A DNA stretch of 64,000 nucleotides from Phytopythium helicoides. Taxonomy: Eukaryota; Oomycota; Peronosporomycetes; Pythiales; Pythiaceae. The notes below the pieces were generated by a model. The model searched no databases. It was not told where the DNA came from and worked only from the letters and a program-made list of their open reading frames with translations. Numbering within the stretch: the first letter of the stretch is position 1; every line of letters starts with the position of its first letter. Location of the stretch: contig JANFNE010000071.1 in the NCBI GenBank assembly GCA_024867545.1, positions 180,674-244,673 of the forward strand. The letters are read 5' to 3'. Both the position numbers and the translations under genes were made by a program. Shown in pieces: positions 8,478-17,499 of the stretch.

Positions 8478-10805
8478 ATGATGCCGCATGCTCCAGGCAG
8501 CGCCCACGCGGCCGCCCCACTCGCCGATCCGCCGCCCGCCATGCGCCGCGCGGGGTCCTCGCTGCCCTCGTTCGACGCCGGCGCCTCGCCGTGGCCGTCG
8601 CCGGCCGCGCTGACCACCAGCATGTCGAGCCACCGGCGCGCGCCGCCGCCGCCTGTCTCTCCGTCGCACGCGGCGGCCGCCAACCGCTGGAAGCTCGCCT
8701 TCTTCGCGCTCGTCGCGCTGTACGCGGTGGCGACGGTGCTCTCGTTCGCGCGGGTGCCGGACGCGACGTCTGGTGGAAATGCGGCCAACCTGGCGGCCGT
8801 TGCGGTGCCGCAGCAGCCCAAGCTTGTGGTGAACAGCGTCAAGGTCTCGCGCGAGGACCGAGCCACGCCGGCGCCCACGTTCACGCCAAAGCCAGAGCTG
8901 CAGCACCACCAACAGGAGATGGAGGAGCTGCCGACATTGGCGCCAGGCGAGCAGCACGCTGAGGAGAACAAGCGCGACGAGAATGCGGTGTACGGGAACG
9001 ATCAGGAGGAGCAGATAGGAGACGCCATTGAGCGAGCCATCGCACAGGCACACGCAGTGGCGGACGCGATCGCCAAGGCAGACTCGCCGGACGGGTTGCT
9101 GTCGCTGGCTGAGGCCATCAAGGTCGTGCAGCCGGCCAAGACGCAGTCGGTGCGCGCCACCTTCCCAATGCTGCCCAAGCCCAAGAACGAGCACGTCTCC
9201 GAGGCGATGGACAGGTTGCGGAACCCCGCCGATCGCACCAACTGGGTCCAGCAGGACTTTGAGACCGAGGTGAACCGTCTGCGCGAGCTTGAAGCCGAGG
9301 CGCGCGAGCAAGTGGCGCGTCTGCAAACCGTCATAGACGCGGCCAACAAGCTCGTGACCGAGGAGAGCGTCGAGCTCGAGGAGATTGCGGCCAGGAACAC
9401 GATCGATCTCCGACACTACAGCCCGCGAAAGGTCCGCCCGCATCTCGAGTGTCTCGGGTGGAAGCAGACTGGGGGCTGCTCTCCGTTGGGCCGACGTGAG
9501 CCCGACCAGGACAAGAAGTGCGCGCAGCTCGTGACCGGCGGCGTGTCGGGCTACTGCGAGCTCTTGGACCGCGACACGGGCGAGCATTTCCGTGTCATGC
9601 AGCTCAACTGTTCCAGTGTGCGCACGCATGTGTCGTTCTCCTGCGCTCAAGCCGCGGACTTTGCCAATTTTGGCGTCGAAAGCCAAGAAATCCTCGACAA
9701 GGCGATCAGCACACCACGCGGCGAGCTTGTTGGTTCAACTGGCTCGGGCAACGGAATTATTATGGTGGTTTACCCGAAGCTCATGACAAGTGCGTACGCT
9801 TCTATCAGCGTGCTTCGTCGCGACTACGGCTGCCACCTCCCCATTGAGCTGTGGGTTTCAGAAGCAGAGTTAGTGCGCACTCCTTCGATGAGGGACAGCT
9901 TGGAACTCCTGCAAAGAAAGTTCTCGGATGTGCACGTGCAGCGCATCAAGGACCCGAGCGTCTACGGCTTCAACACCAAGATTCACGCCGTGTACCACAG
10001 CTCATTCGAAAACGTGCTGTTTCTTGATGCTGACAACGTGCCAGTCCGAGACCCTACATACCTGTTCGAGTCGAAAGAATTTCGCGAGACCGGTGCCGTG
10101 TTTTGGCCCGACTTCTGGCACCCGAAGAAGACGATCTTCAACATTCACGCCGAGTCGCTGCTCTGGGAGCTCGTTGACATGGATTTTGTCGACATGTTTG
10201 AGCAGGAAAGCGGTCAGTTACTGATTGATCGTCGTCGTGCCGCCGTCGCGCTCGAGGTGCTCATGTACTACCAGTATCATCGGCCGAATCACTTTGACAA
10301 GCTTGTGCTAGCTCACGGAGATAAAGACCTGTTCCGTCTGGCATGGCTCAAGACGCAGACTCCGTTCTTTATGATGCCGTATCCACCAGGTGCCGCTGGG
10401 GCTGTGCGAAAGAACGTGTTTTGTGGCATGACGATGGTTCAGTTCGACGCTGATGGGCGGGTGCTGTTCCTCCACCGAAACGCTCGCAAGCTAATGGGCA
10501 AGGTTGACCACATGGACGGCAAGTACTGGGAGTTCATTCAGACTTTCAACTGGGAGGACCCTCTTAAGAACGGCTCGATGCTCAGCTATGAGGAGATTAC
10601 AGAGAAGTACATTGTCGGCATCCAGGGCAGCGCGCCGCACTTTAAGGAGTTCGAGTCCTGCTACGGCGCCGAGCCCGACGCGATCAAAAATTTCAACCTC
10701 ACGCGATTCTCGGACTTGCCGTTCAAGGACCTTGAGGACCAGCTTGTGAACTACGCGCACGAGGCGGCGCTCCTTGCACAGGAGCAGGCAACCCAGCGCG
10801 GATAG
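8478..10805 (+). CDS. Alpha-mannosyltransferase-like Golgi glycosyltransferase (PF11051-type)
   Basis: 775 aa from the ATG at 8478, without introns. A Pro/Ala-rich head of about 75 residues precedes one transmembrane anchor (KLAFFALVALYAVATVLSFA), then a long coiled stem. The catalytic part (about residues 430-700) has the features of the MNN1/alpha-1,3-mannosyltransferase family: IIMVVYPKL, PIELWVSEAE, YGFNTKIHAVYHSSF, the metal-binding DxD motif in FLDADNVPVRDP, and FWPDFWHPKKT. A type II Golgi enzyme transferring sugar from a GDP-sugar is expected from the family. The stem includes a possible coil (VNRLRELEAEAREQVARLQ). The exact linkage cannot be read from sequence. Confidence 0.85.
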   Translation: MMPHAPGSAHAAAPLADPPPAMRRAGSSLPSFDAGASPWPSPAALTTSMSSHRRAPPPPVSPSHAAAANRWKLAFFALVALYAVATVLSFARVPDATSGGNAANLAAVAVPQQPKLVVNSVKVSREDRATPAPTFTPKPELQHHQQEMEELPTLAPGEQHAEENKRDENAVYGNDQEEQIGDAIERAIAQAHAVADAIAKADSPDGLLSLAEAIKVVQPAKTQSVRATFPMLPKPKNEHVSEAMDRLRNPADRTNWVQQDFETEVNRLRELEAEAREQVARLQTVIDAANKLVTEESVELEEIAARNTIDLRHYSPRKVRPHLECLGWKQTGGCSPLGRREPDQDKKCAQLVTGGVSGYCELLDRDTGEHFRVMQLNCSSVRTHVSFSCAQAADFANFGVESQEILDKAISTPRGELVGSTGSGNGIIMVVYPKLMTSAYASISVLRRDYGCHLPIELWVSEAELVRTPSMRDSLELLQRKFSDVHVQRIKDPSVYGFNTKIHAVYHSSFENVLFLDADNVPVRDPTYLFESKEFRETGAVFWPDFWHPKKTIFNIHAESLLWELVDMDFVDMFEQESGQLLIDRRRAAVALEVLMYYQYHRPNHFDKLVLAHGDKDLFRLAWLKTQTPFFMMPYPPGAAGAVRKNVFCGMTMVQFDADGRVLFLHRNARKLMGKVDHMDGKYWEFIQTFNWEDPLKNGSMLSYEEITEKYIVGIQGSAPHFKEFESCYGAEPDAIKNFNLTRFSDLPFKDLEDQLVNYAHEAALLAQEQATQRG

Positions 10806-11213
10806 ATTAGTTTTCCGGATCATTTATTGAACGCTTTGCCGTATTGAATGCTTTGCTCTCAGTTGGTTCGTTGAGTTTCTGCATGTTCTTGGTACTGTGA
10901 TGCCAAGTAGAGTTGGCTAGCTCCGCCACTTTGCATCACGCTTCGCAAGACTGATAATCACTTGTACATTTATTGGGAGCTGCAAGAATGACTTTGACCT
11001 ACGGAAACTAGACTCCACGAGAACTGCAGGCTGGAGTCCCCAAATCATACTGCTGGAGGGGACGAGCTCGATGCAAGAATTGCTGGCTTCTGACGAAAAA
11101 GACGCTAGTCCGGCAGAGCATAGGTGTCAGTATTCCTGTTCTCCGCTGATGTGTGGGTAGCTGCTTGGGTTTTTGCTGCGATTTGGCTGGTTCAGATCTC
11201 GGACGACGCCACT
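10806..11213. other. Convergent intergenic
   Basis: 408 bases between two convergent genes, holding both 3' regions. No gene or repeat seen. Confidence 0.6.
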
Positions 11214-12110
11214 TCACGATGGAGGCGACGTTGAGAGTGACGCAGTCGTCGCATCACTCGTTTCGCTCACTGGACTCTGCGAGCCGCAACTGTCGCGACA
11301 CAGCGGACACGAGATGCTCGTGTTGTACCAGTCGATGACGCAGTCCTCGTGGAAGTGGTGCTGGCACGGCAACTGCACGAGCGATGATCCCCTGGCGCCA
11401 ACATCATCCTCGATATCATTCAGGCAGATGCAGCACGTGCGCACGGGCTGTCCATCGGCATCGTTGGGCTCAACTTGCACGTCCTCGAGCGCCAACACAG
11501 CTGCCATCTGTCGCCTTTGCACGTCGCGCTGCTTGTCTGGTAGATCAAGAAACGCCTCGAGCTCGTCCAGAATGGCGCGTAGCTCCACCCTTGCAGCTTC
11601 GTCCGCGGGCTGGTTGTTGTGAACGAACACGATGAGGTCAGCGTAGGTGTCGAGCAGCTGGCGCACGAACGCTGGCAGTCGCTCGCGGCGCTCGGCGACG
11701 ATCGAGTCGTTGTCGACGCGCATGTGTTTGCGCGGGAACTCGGGCGAGATGGGTCTGCGCAACGCGTTCGAGATGAGCTCGATGGCCGTGGCATCCTGGC
11801 CGCTGCAGCGCTTGGCACAGTGCTTCTCCCATCGGCGCGTGGCACGCAGCAGGAAGGCGCGGAAGTTGGCGAACTCGGAGTAGCGCTTCTGCAGCGTCCA
11901 CTCGCCGACGTCTCCCCAGCGCACCTTGCTACGGATCTGCACGCTGTAAACGGTGAAGTGCATCGAGAGGTCGTTGCGCAGCACCACGAGCGCGGCCTTG
12001 GCGCGGATCTCGAGCTTGTTGGTCTCCTGGTGTCGCGACTTGAACAGCCGGCGGAACTGCGGGCGCTCCAGCAGTCCGCTGGAGCGTAGCAATCTCGGCG
12101 CGTCCTCCAT
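11214..12110 (-). CDS. PX domain - RING-H2 E3 ubiquitin ligase-like protein
   Basis: 298 aa from ATG 12110. The N-terminal half is a PX phosphoinositide-binding domain (about 40-185): FTVYSVQIRSK leads to the diagnostic RYSEF motif, followed by a helix rich in Arg/Lys. The C-terminus carries a RING-H2 finger (about 235-280): CCICLND, then CQHHFHEDC and CPLC, giving the C3H2C3 spacing of E2-binding RINGs. A short Ser/Thr tail follows. By family knowledge this would be a membrane-recruited (endosomal) ubiquitin ligase. The pairing of a lipid-binding PX with a C-terminal RING is directly visible; substrates are unknown. No introns. Confidence 0.85.
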   Translation of the reverse strand: MEDAPRLLRSSGLLERPQFRRLFKSRHQETNKLEIRAKAALVVLRNDLSMHFTVYSVQIRSKVRWGDVGEWTLQKRYSEFANFRAFLLRATRRWEKHCAKRCSGQDATAIELISNALRRPISPEFPRKHMRVDNDSIVAERRERLPAFVRQLLDTYADLIVFVHNNQPADEAARVELRAILDELEAFLDLPDKQRDVQRRQMAAVLALEDVQVEPNDADGQPVRTCCICLNDIEDDVGARGSSLVQLPCQHHFHEDCVIDWYNTSISCPLCRDSCGSQSPVSETSDATTASLSTSPPS

Positions 12111-13889
12111 GGCTGTGGCTTGGAACGGGATGAGTGAAGAGCGGCGAGAGGCTTGAGCGACGCGAGGAAGGAGGCGAAATGAGCACACGCGCAGCGTTGG
12201 GCTCCTTGCGCTTCAACTTGAACTGGGAGCGCGGATTAAAAAAATGGATTAAAGTGGGGCTAGAAACTGTCCATTTCGGGCCTTGGCGCCGTCTGAGATT
12301 CCTTGTCGCGGCGCTGCGTGGCTCTCTGCCTCTCCGATCGCGTTGCTGCGAGCGAGTTGCCGTGCTGAAGGCAATGCTTACAAGCCCAAATGCCACTTGA
12401 GAGTCGTCCCTGGCGTGCAGTGGTGGCTTGCGAGGCATCGAGAGGGCTTTGAAGGCGCTGGGGAACGGTAGATCGCTCCTCTGGAGGTCCCCACTGCCCG
12501 CCGCGAGAATCTCGGGCGTGGTGCTATCTTGTAGCGAGCGGAGCGGTAAATCGTGCGTGGCAGATGGGAGAGGCGTCGCAAAGACAGGGGGAGGATGCCT
12601 TTGTCGGTGATTCGGTGGGGCCAGGCAACACGCGCAGCAGCATTGCCATCGAGGGGCCGCGAATCTCAAGAGGTACGTCACTAGTCCATCATCGCAGCCG
12701 AGAACATGGGGTCTCATGTGCATTAGCTGCTGCACGTCAAGTCTGCGAGCATTGGCGATTTGCCAACTGATCTGCATGTCGTCGTGGCGATTGACTTTGT
12801 CAGAGGGCTCAAGGAGGCGATGCAAGGGGTTGCTACGGCGGTGGCGGGCATGCGGATTTGCACGGAGCGGCTCCTAAGAATAGTCGAGAAGGCCATTGAA
12901 TGAGGCAACTGCCTGCGTTGCACTTGAACGATTCCTGGAGTATAGCGAGCCATTGGCGAGCGAATCTCCGATCTGGTCCGCGATGCGCGGTCCTCTTCGT
13001 GATCGCCAATCTGTGACGAATGAGAAGCCTGCCGCCACTGCTCGGCTCGACTCGAGTGCAGGCAAGGCACTTTCAGCCGACTGCCTCGGTGCTGCGATCG
13101 CACACATGGCGTTGTATGGCTTTCGTCGCCACATGACAGCATATCGTCAAGATCTGCACTGCTGACTCGGTCAAATGGTTCGTGTCAACGAAGTCTTTGA
13201 CTGCCTGCAGCTTTATGATCGTGATGCCGCCAGCTACGCATGAGCCAGCTCGAGTGATCTGATGAGAAGATTACCGCGACTGAATTGCCTGCGTGTAGAG
13301 TGACTCAAGACGTGATCTGGCTGCGATGCCCACTCATTGATGCAATTCCGATCGCCACTTCAACATCTGAACTGTCTTCTCGAAACGGTTCAACTTCAGC
13401 ACACGAAGCAGATGAGCTGCTCTAGAGTGCCTAGACTTGCATCTCGCTCCTCGTACACAGTGTTGGAGACACAACGAACGGGCTATCGGCGTTAGTGGTG
13501 CCGTTCACTCGCTCGCTTAATTGCAGGGGCAGCCTGCCTTTTGCATGCTTTCGCACGACAGTCATTAAGTCACTCGTGAGAATTGCTGCGCCGAGTTCAG
13601 TGTTAGGAGAGTACGGTCATGACTGCGGGAGACTGATAGCACTCTCTCCTCCGTCTCAATTCGAGCACGAAACTCTGCAACTCGAGCTGTCAAACTCCAC
13701 ATCGTGCGGACAGGAAGCTTCAGTTGTCCTCCTAGCCGAACCGAACTCTTTCAGAACCCGACGTGGATGGGTACTTCCTTCCATATACAAAACCCAAGTC
13801 ATATTCTGTGATGTGGTCCACACCACACACGTTTCTCTGTGGCAGTTCACCCAAGCGCGCTGGCATTCCCGTCCTTCCAGGTCGCCGCG
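12111..13889. other. Long divergent intergenic region
   Basis: About 1.8 kb between divergently transcribed genes, so it contains two promoters. A poly-A/T stretch lies near 12237-12252, close upstream of the PX-RING gene. Open frames here are short, Ser/Arg-rich and unrelated to anything I recognise. Confidence 0.5.
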
Positions 13890-14798
13890 ATGCTCCGCTC
13901 TCTGCGAGCGCTGCCCTCGCGCGCTACGCCTCGCCGCCTGGCGGTGGACGCACGGTTGACTCTGGCGACCGCCAGCAGCTTCAACTCGCGGTACTCTCGT
14001 CTCCTAATTCGCTCTGTGGCCCTCAAAACGCGCTCCTGACCGTCGGATGCGTCCACCCAGCGCCATGGCGACGATGGAGAAGCGCGCGGTGGCTCCGCGC
14101 GTCGGAAGCTCCGGCTCAAGGCCCAGCGCTCGTCCGCTGCGCTTCTGGTCGCTGTCGACGGCTGTGACTGGCGCGTCGCTGCTGCTGTCGCTGGCGCAGA
14201 GCGAGGCGCGGTGTGCGCCGTGGTCCGCGGCCGGCGACGACAAGAAGAAGGGCGGCGACGAGGACAAGGACCTGCTGGCGCGCGCGCAGGAGCAGCTGCG
14301 CGAGCTCGCGGTGGACGCGTTCGCGGCCGTGGCGGCGCTGGCGCCGGGCGACCTGAGCAAGGACATTGAGGCGCGCGCGAACGAGTTCCTGGCGTCCGGC
14401 AAGGGCGGGCAGATCTCGTGGGGCTTCGCCATGGGCGTGTGCTCGGGCTTTGCGCTCAAGAAGGTGTCCAAGGTCGGTGCCGTGGCGCTCGGCTCGCTGT
14501 TCGTCGCCATGCAGTGCGCCAGCTACTCGGGGTACATTGACGTCAACTACCAGAAGCTGGAGCGCGACGTCATGGCGTACCTCGACCTCAACAAGGTGGG
14601 CTGGCGGGGTTTGCTCATGGTGATGGTGTTTGCGGCTTGTGCTGACGCCGTTCGGTGCATTTTGAATCGCAGGACGGGCAGTTCGACACCAAGGACATCG
14701 ACTCGCTGTACCAGTCGGTGATGAAGGTGCTCGAGTTCAGCCTGCCCGCGGGCAGCGGCTACGCCGTTGGCTTCCTCGTGGGCTTCCGCGCAGGCTAA
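13890..14798 (+). CDS. FUN14 domain protein (FUNDC-like), mitochondrial outer membrane
   Basis: Spliced: exons 13890-13990, 14061-14595 and 14673-14798. The second intron (14596-14672, GTGGGC...CGCAG) is clear: it joins the FUN14 core to a C-terminal exon ending GYAVGFLVGFRAG. The core (WGFAMGVCSGFALKKV, YSGYIDVNYQKLE) matches FUN14. The first intron (13991-14060) is inferred: it joins in frame an Arg/Leu-rich presequence (MLRSLRALPSRATPRRL) to MATMEKRA. If that exon is not used, translation starts at 14047 or 14065. The family acts in mitochondrial outer membrane and mitophagy in animals. No LC3-interacting motif was obvious here. Confidence 0.82.
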
Positions 14799-15379
14799 TC
14801 GTTGAATCGAATCTGCGGCGGCGGTCTCTGCCGCCAAACTGCGAACACGCTGTCATCTCCCTCGCTCACTTTAGACTCGGACGCTGCGACGTGGTGGCCA
14901 CCGACTGGCCGCGGCCGAGATGATGGCTGGATGGAACCCACCGGTGCCACTGTGCTGAGGTGGCGTCATTGCCGGCGGAGCGTGATGGCCAATGAGTGGA
15001 GCGTCATCGACACTGTAGCCGTTGGTGTGGTGATGCCAAGTTGAAGCGATCGCGCCTGGAAAAGGCACGCACGCCAAGATTGCACCGCGTTTCGGTGCTG
15101 CAATTCGACTCTGGCCTAGTATGTTAGTATAGTCAACGCCTTTTTCACTGATTTTGCCTCTGGCGACTCGCGGGCCGCAGATTCGCACAAGACGATGCGA
15201 CGGCAAGGGCGGAAGATACGGCCGGCGGCTCACTGGACGCTGATTTGACTTGCTCCCAGTATGGTGCGACGCGACAACCGCCGCTCTATGCCGACCGCCG
15301 GCTCGGATCTTTCCCCCAGACGCCAATTCGCAACGCGCCGCGAGCGGGGGAAGCCGAGGCGAGAAAGGCCGCGACCGAC
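14799..15379. other. Intergenic
   Basis: 581 bases between two plus-strand genes, containing the promoter of the sugar transporter. No gene seen. Confidence 0.5.
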
Positions 15380-17231
15380 ATGCAGCACAGCCAGAGCGAC
15401 GTGGCGCTGGGCACGGGCGGCTCGTGGGCCGACCTCAAGCTGGCCGAGGGGCTCAAGAAGCGCTCCAACACGGCGCAGAACCTGCAGTTCTATGGTGGGC
15501 GGCGGCGCGAGGCGTCGGGTCGCGGGGGGCGCTAATGGACGTTGTGCTGCGAGCAGTGGAGGAGCAGAAGCGCCTGTACCAGGAGCTGCCGTTCAGCGTG
15601 CTGCCCGGCATGCGTCGGCAGTCGTTCCAGCGCGAGCGCAGCTTCTCCAACCTCAAGTCGCGCAGCTCCTGGGGCAGTTTCACCAACCTCGTCAAGGTGA
15701 CCGGATGCTGCTGGCGCTGCCTGCTGTCGAGAGGCTGACGGCTTGGGATTCTTTTTCTTGCAGTATGGAGAGGACCAGCCGCTGCTTGGATCGGAGGACG
15801 AGTTCCCAGAGCCGGGATACACGTACCCGCTGCTCATGTCGTGCTGCGTCGCGCTCATGAGCGCCTTCCAGTTCGGCTACAACACGGGCGTCACGGGCGC
15901 CATCAGTCCGGTGCGTCCATCCTGCTGTCCAGTGCTTCTCTACAGTCGTTGCTAATGGCTTTGATGGCATATCCAACGTGCAGGACGTGGTGTTCCCAGG
16001 CCACACGGACATCCAGTGGGCCGTCTGCGTGTCCGTGTTCGCGGTGGGCGGCCCGATCGGCTCGCTCGTCGCGGGACGCGTGACCAACGCGCTCGGCCGA
16101 AAGAAGGCTCTGCTGCTCGACTCGTTCCTCTTCATCGTCTCTGGCGCCATGATGGGCTTCGCTGTCGACATGTACTCGCTCATCTTCGGTCGTTTCCTCG
16201 TGGGTTTCGCCTCGGGCATGGTCAGCGTCGTTGTGCCGCTCTACCTGGGTGAGCTCGCGCCGCCCAACCTTCGTGGCGCTCTCGGCACGGGCTACCAGCT
16301 CGCCATGGTGACGGGCATTCTGGCCGCTGATCTCATGGCGTTCGGCTTCCGTGGCCCGAGCGATGGCATGGCCAACCCCGGATGGCGAGTACTGTTCGGG
16401 TTTACCGCTGTCCCTGGCGTCCTGCAGATTGCGCTTGCTTCTCTCCTGACCGAGAGTCCGCGTTGGCTCCTGACGAAGAACCGCCCGAAGGAGGCTGCCG
16501 ATATTCTGCGTCGTCTTCGTGGCTCCAACGACGTGTACGAGGAAATTGACAGCATTTGCTCGGCCAGTGACAATGAGTCGAGCGACATGGGCATCTGGGA
16601 GGTGCTGCTCGACAAGTCGATTCGGCTGCCGCTCATCGTGGGTGTAGCGCTGCAGCTCGCGCAACAGTTCAGCGGTATCAATGCCGTCATGTTCTACGCC
16701 AGCTCGTTCTTTGAGAACGTCGGTCTGCAAAACCCGCTTGTTGGTGCGACGCTTGTGTCGGCAGTCAATGTCATCTCGACCATGGTGGCACTGGTGCTCA
16801 TGGACACTGCTGGCCGCCGACCGCTGCTGCTGTACTCGTCGGTGGGCATGATCTTCTCGTGCGTGATTTTGACCCTCGGACTGCTCAAGGTGCTACCGTT
16901 TGCGAGTGTCGTGAGCGTGGGTGGCGTCATGTGTTTCGTGTGGTTCTTTGAGATCGGTCTCGGACCGATCCCGTGGCTGATCGTGGCCGAGATGTTCCCT
17001 GCGAAGCCTCGCCCGACCGCCATGTCGATTGCCACGATGATCAACTGGACGTGCTCGTTCACGGTCGGACTCGTGTTCCCGACCATGCAGAGCTCGCTGG
17101 GCGAGTACACGTTTGTTCCGTTTGCGCTCGCGCTTGTGGCGTCGCTTGCGTTCACGGTCAAGTACGTGCCGGAGACGAAGGGCAAGACGATCGATGAGAT
17201 CCAGGAAGAGATGCGCATGCAGCGCTATTAG
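15380..17231 (+). CDS. MFS sugar/proton symporter (glucose-transporter family)
   Basis: Four exons: 15380-15494, 15557-15696, 15764-15910 and 15984-17231, giving 549 aa. All three introns are 62-73 nt with GT...AG ends and keep the frame. The cytosolic N-terminus (about 85 residues) is Ser-rich. Then come 12 predicted membrane helices with the sugar-porter signatures: GRVTNALGRKK in the 2-3 loop, ESPRWL after helix 6, QQFSGINAVMFYA in helix 7, DTAGRRPLLL in the 8-9 loop, GPIPW in helix 10 and the terminal PETKG. Helix-7 QQxSG..A fits a hexose transporter. Plasma-membrane sugar uptake is the family role; specificity is not readable. Confidence 0.92.
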
Positions 17232-17499
17232 GTTTTCAGGCCGTCACACCTCTGCAATGAGGTTTAATTGCACCCACGACTTGTGCAAATGATGTAGTTT
17301 GTCACTTTTGCCAGCCAAAAAAAACATGAAACAAGACATCATAACACGCTGTGTAGGTGGTTGGAATGGCGATTGCGAGCATTGGAGACCTTGCACCCAG
17401 CTCCAGCTTGCAGATCGCAACTCAATAACTAAAGATGCAAAAAGGAACATAGAGTGCCATGAACTCGTACGCACGGACGACACCTCCCTACATATGGCT

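Noticed and set aside
12723..13165. Genes in the 12.1-13.9 kb spacer
   Set aside because: Frames on both strands are short, overlapping and without recognisable features.
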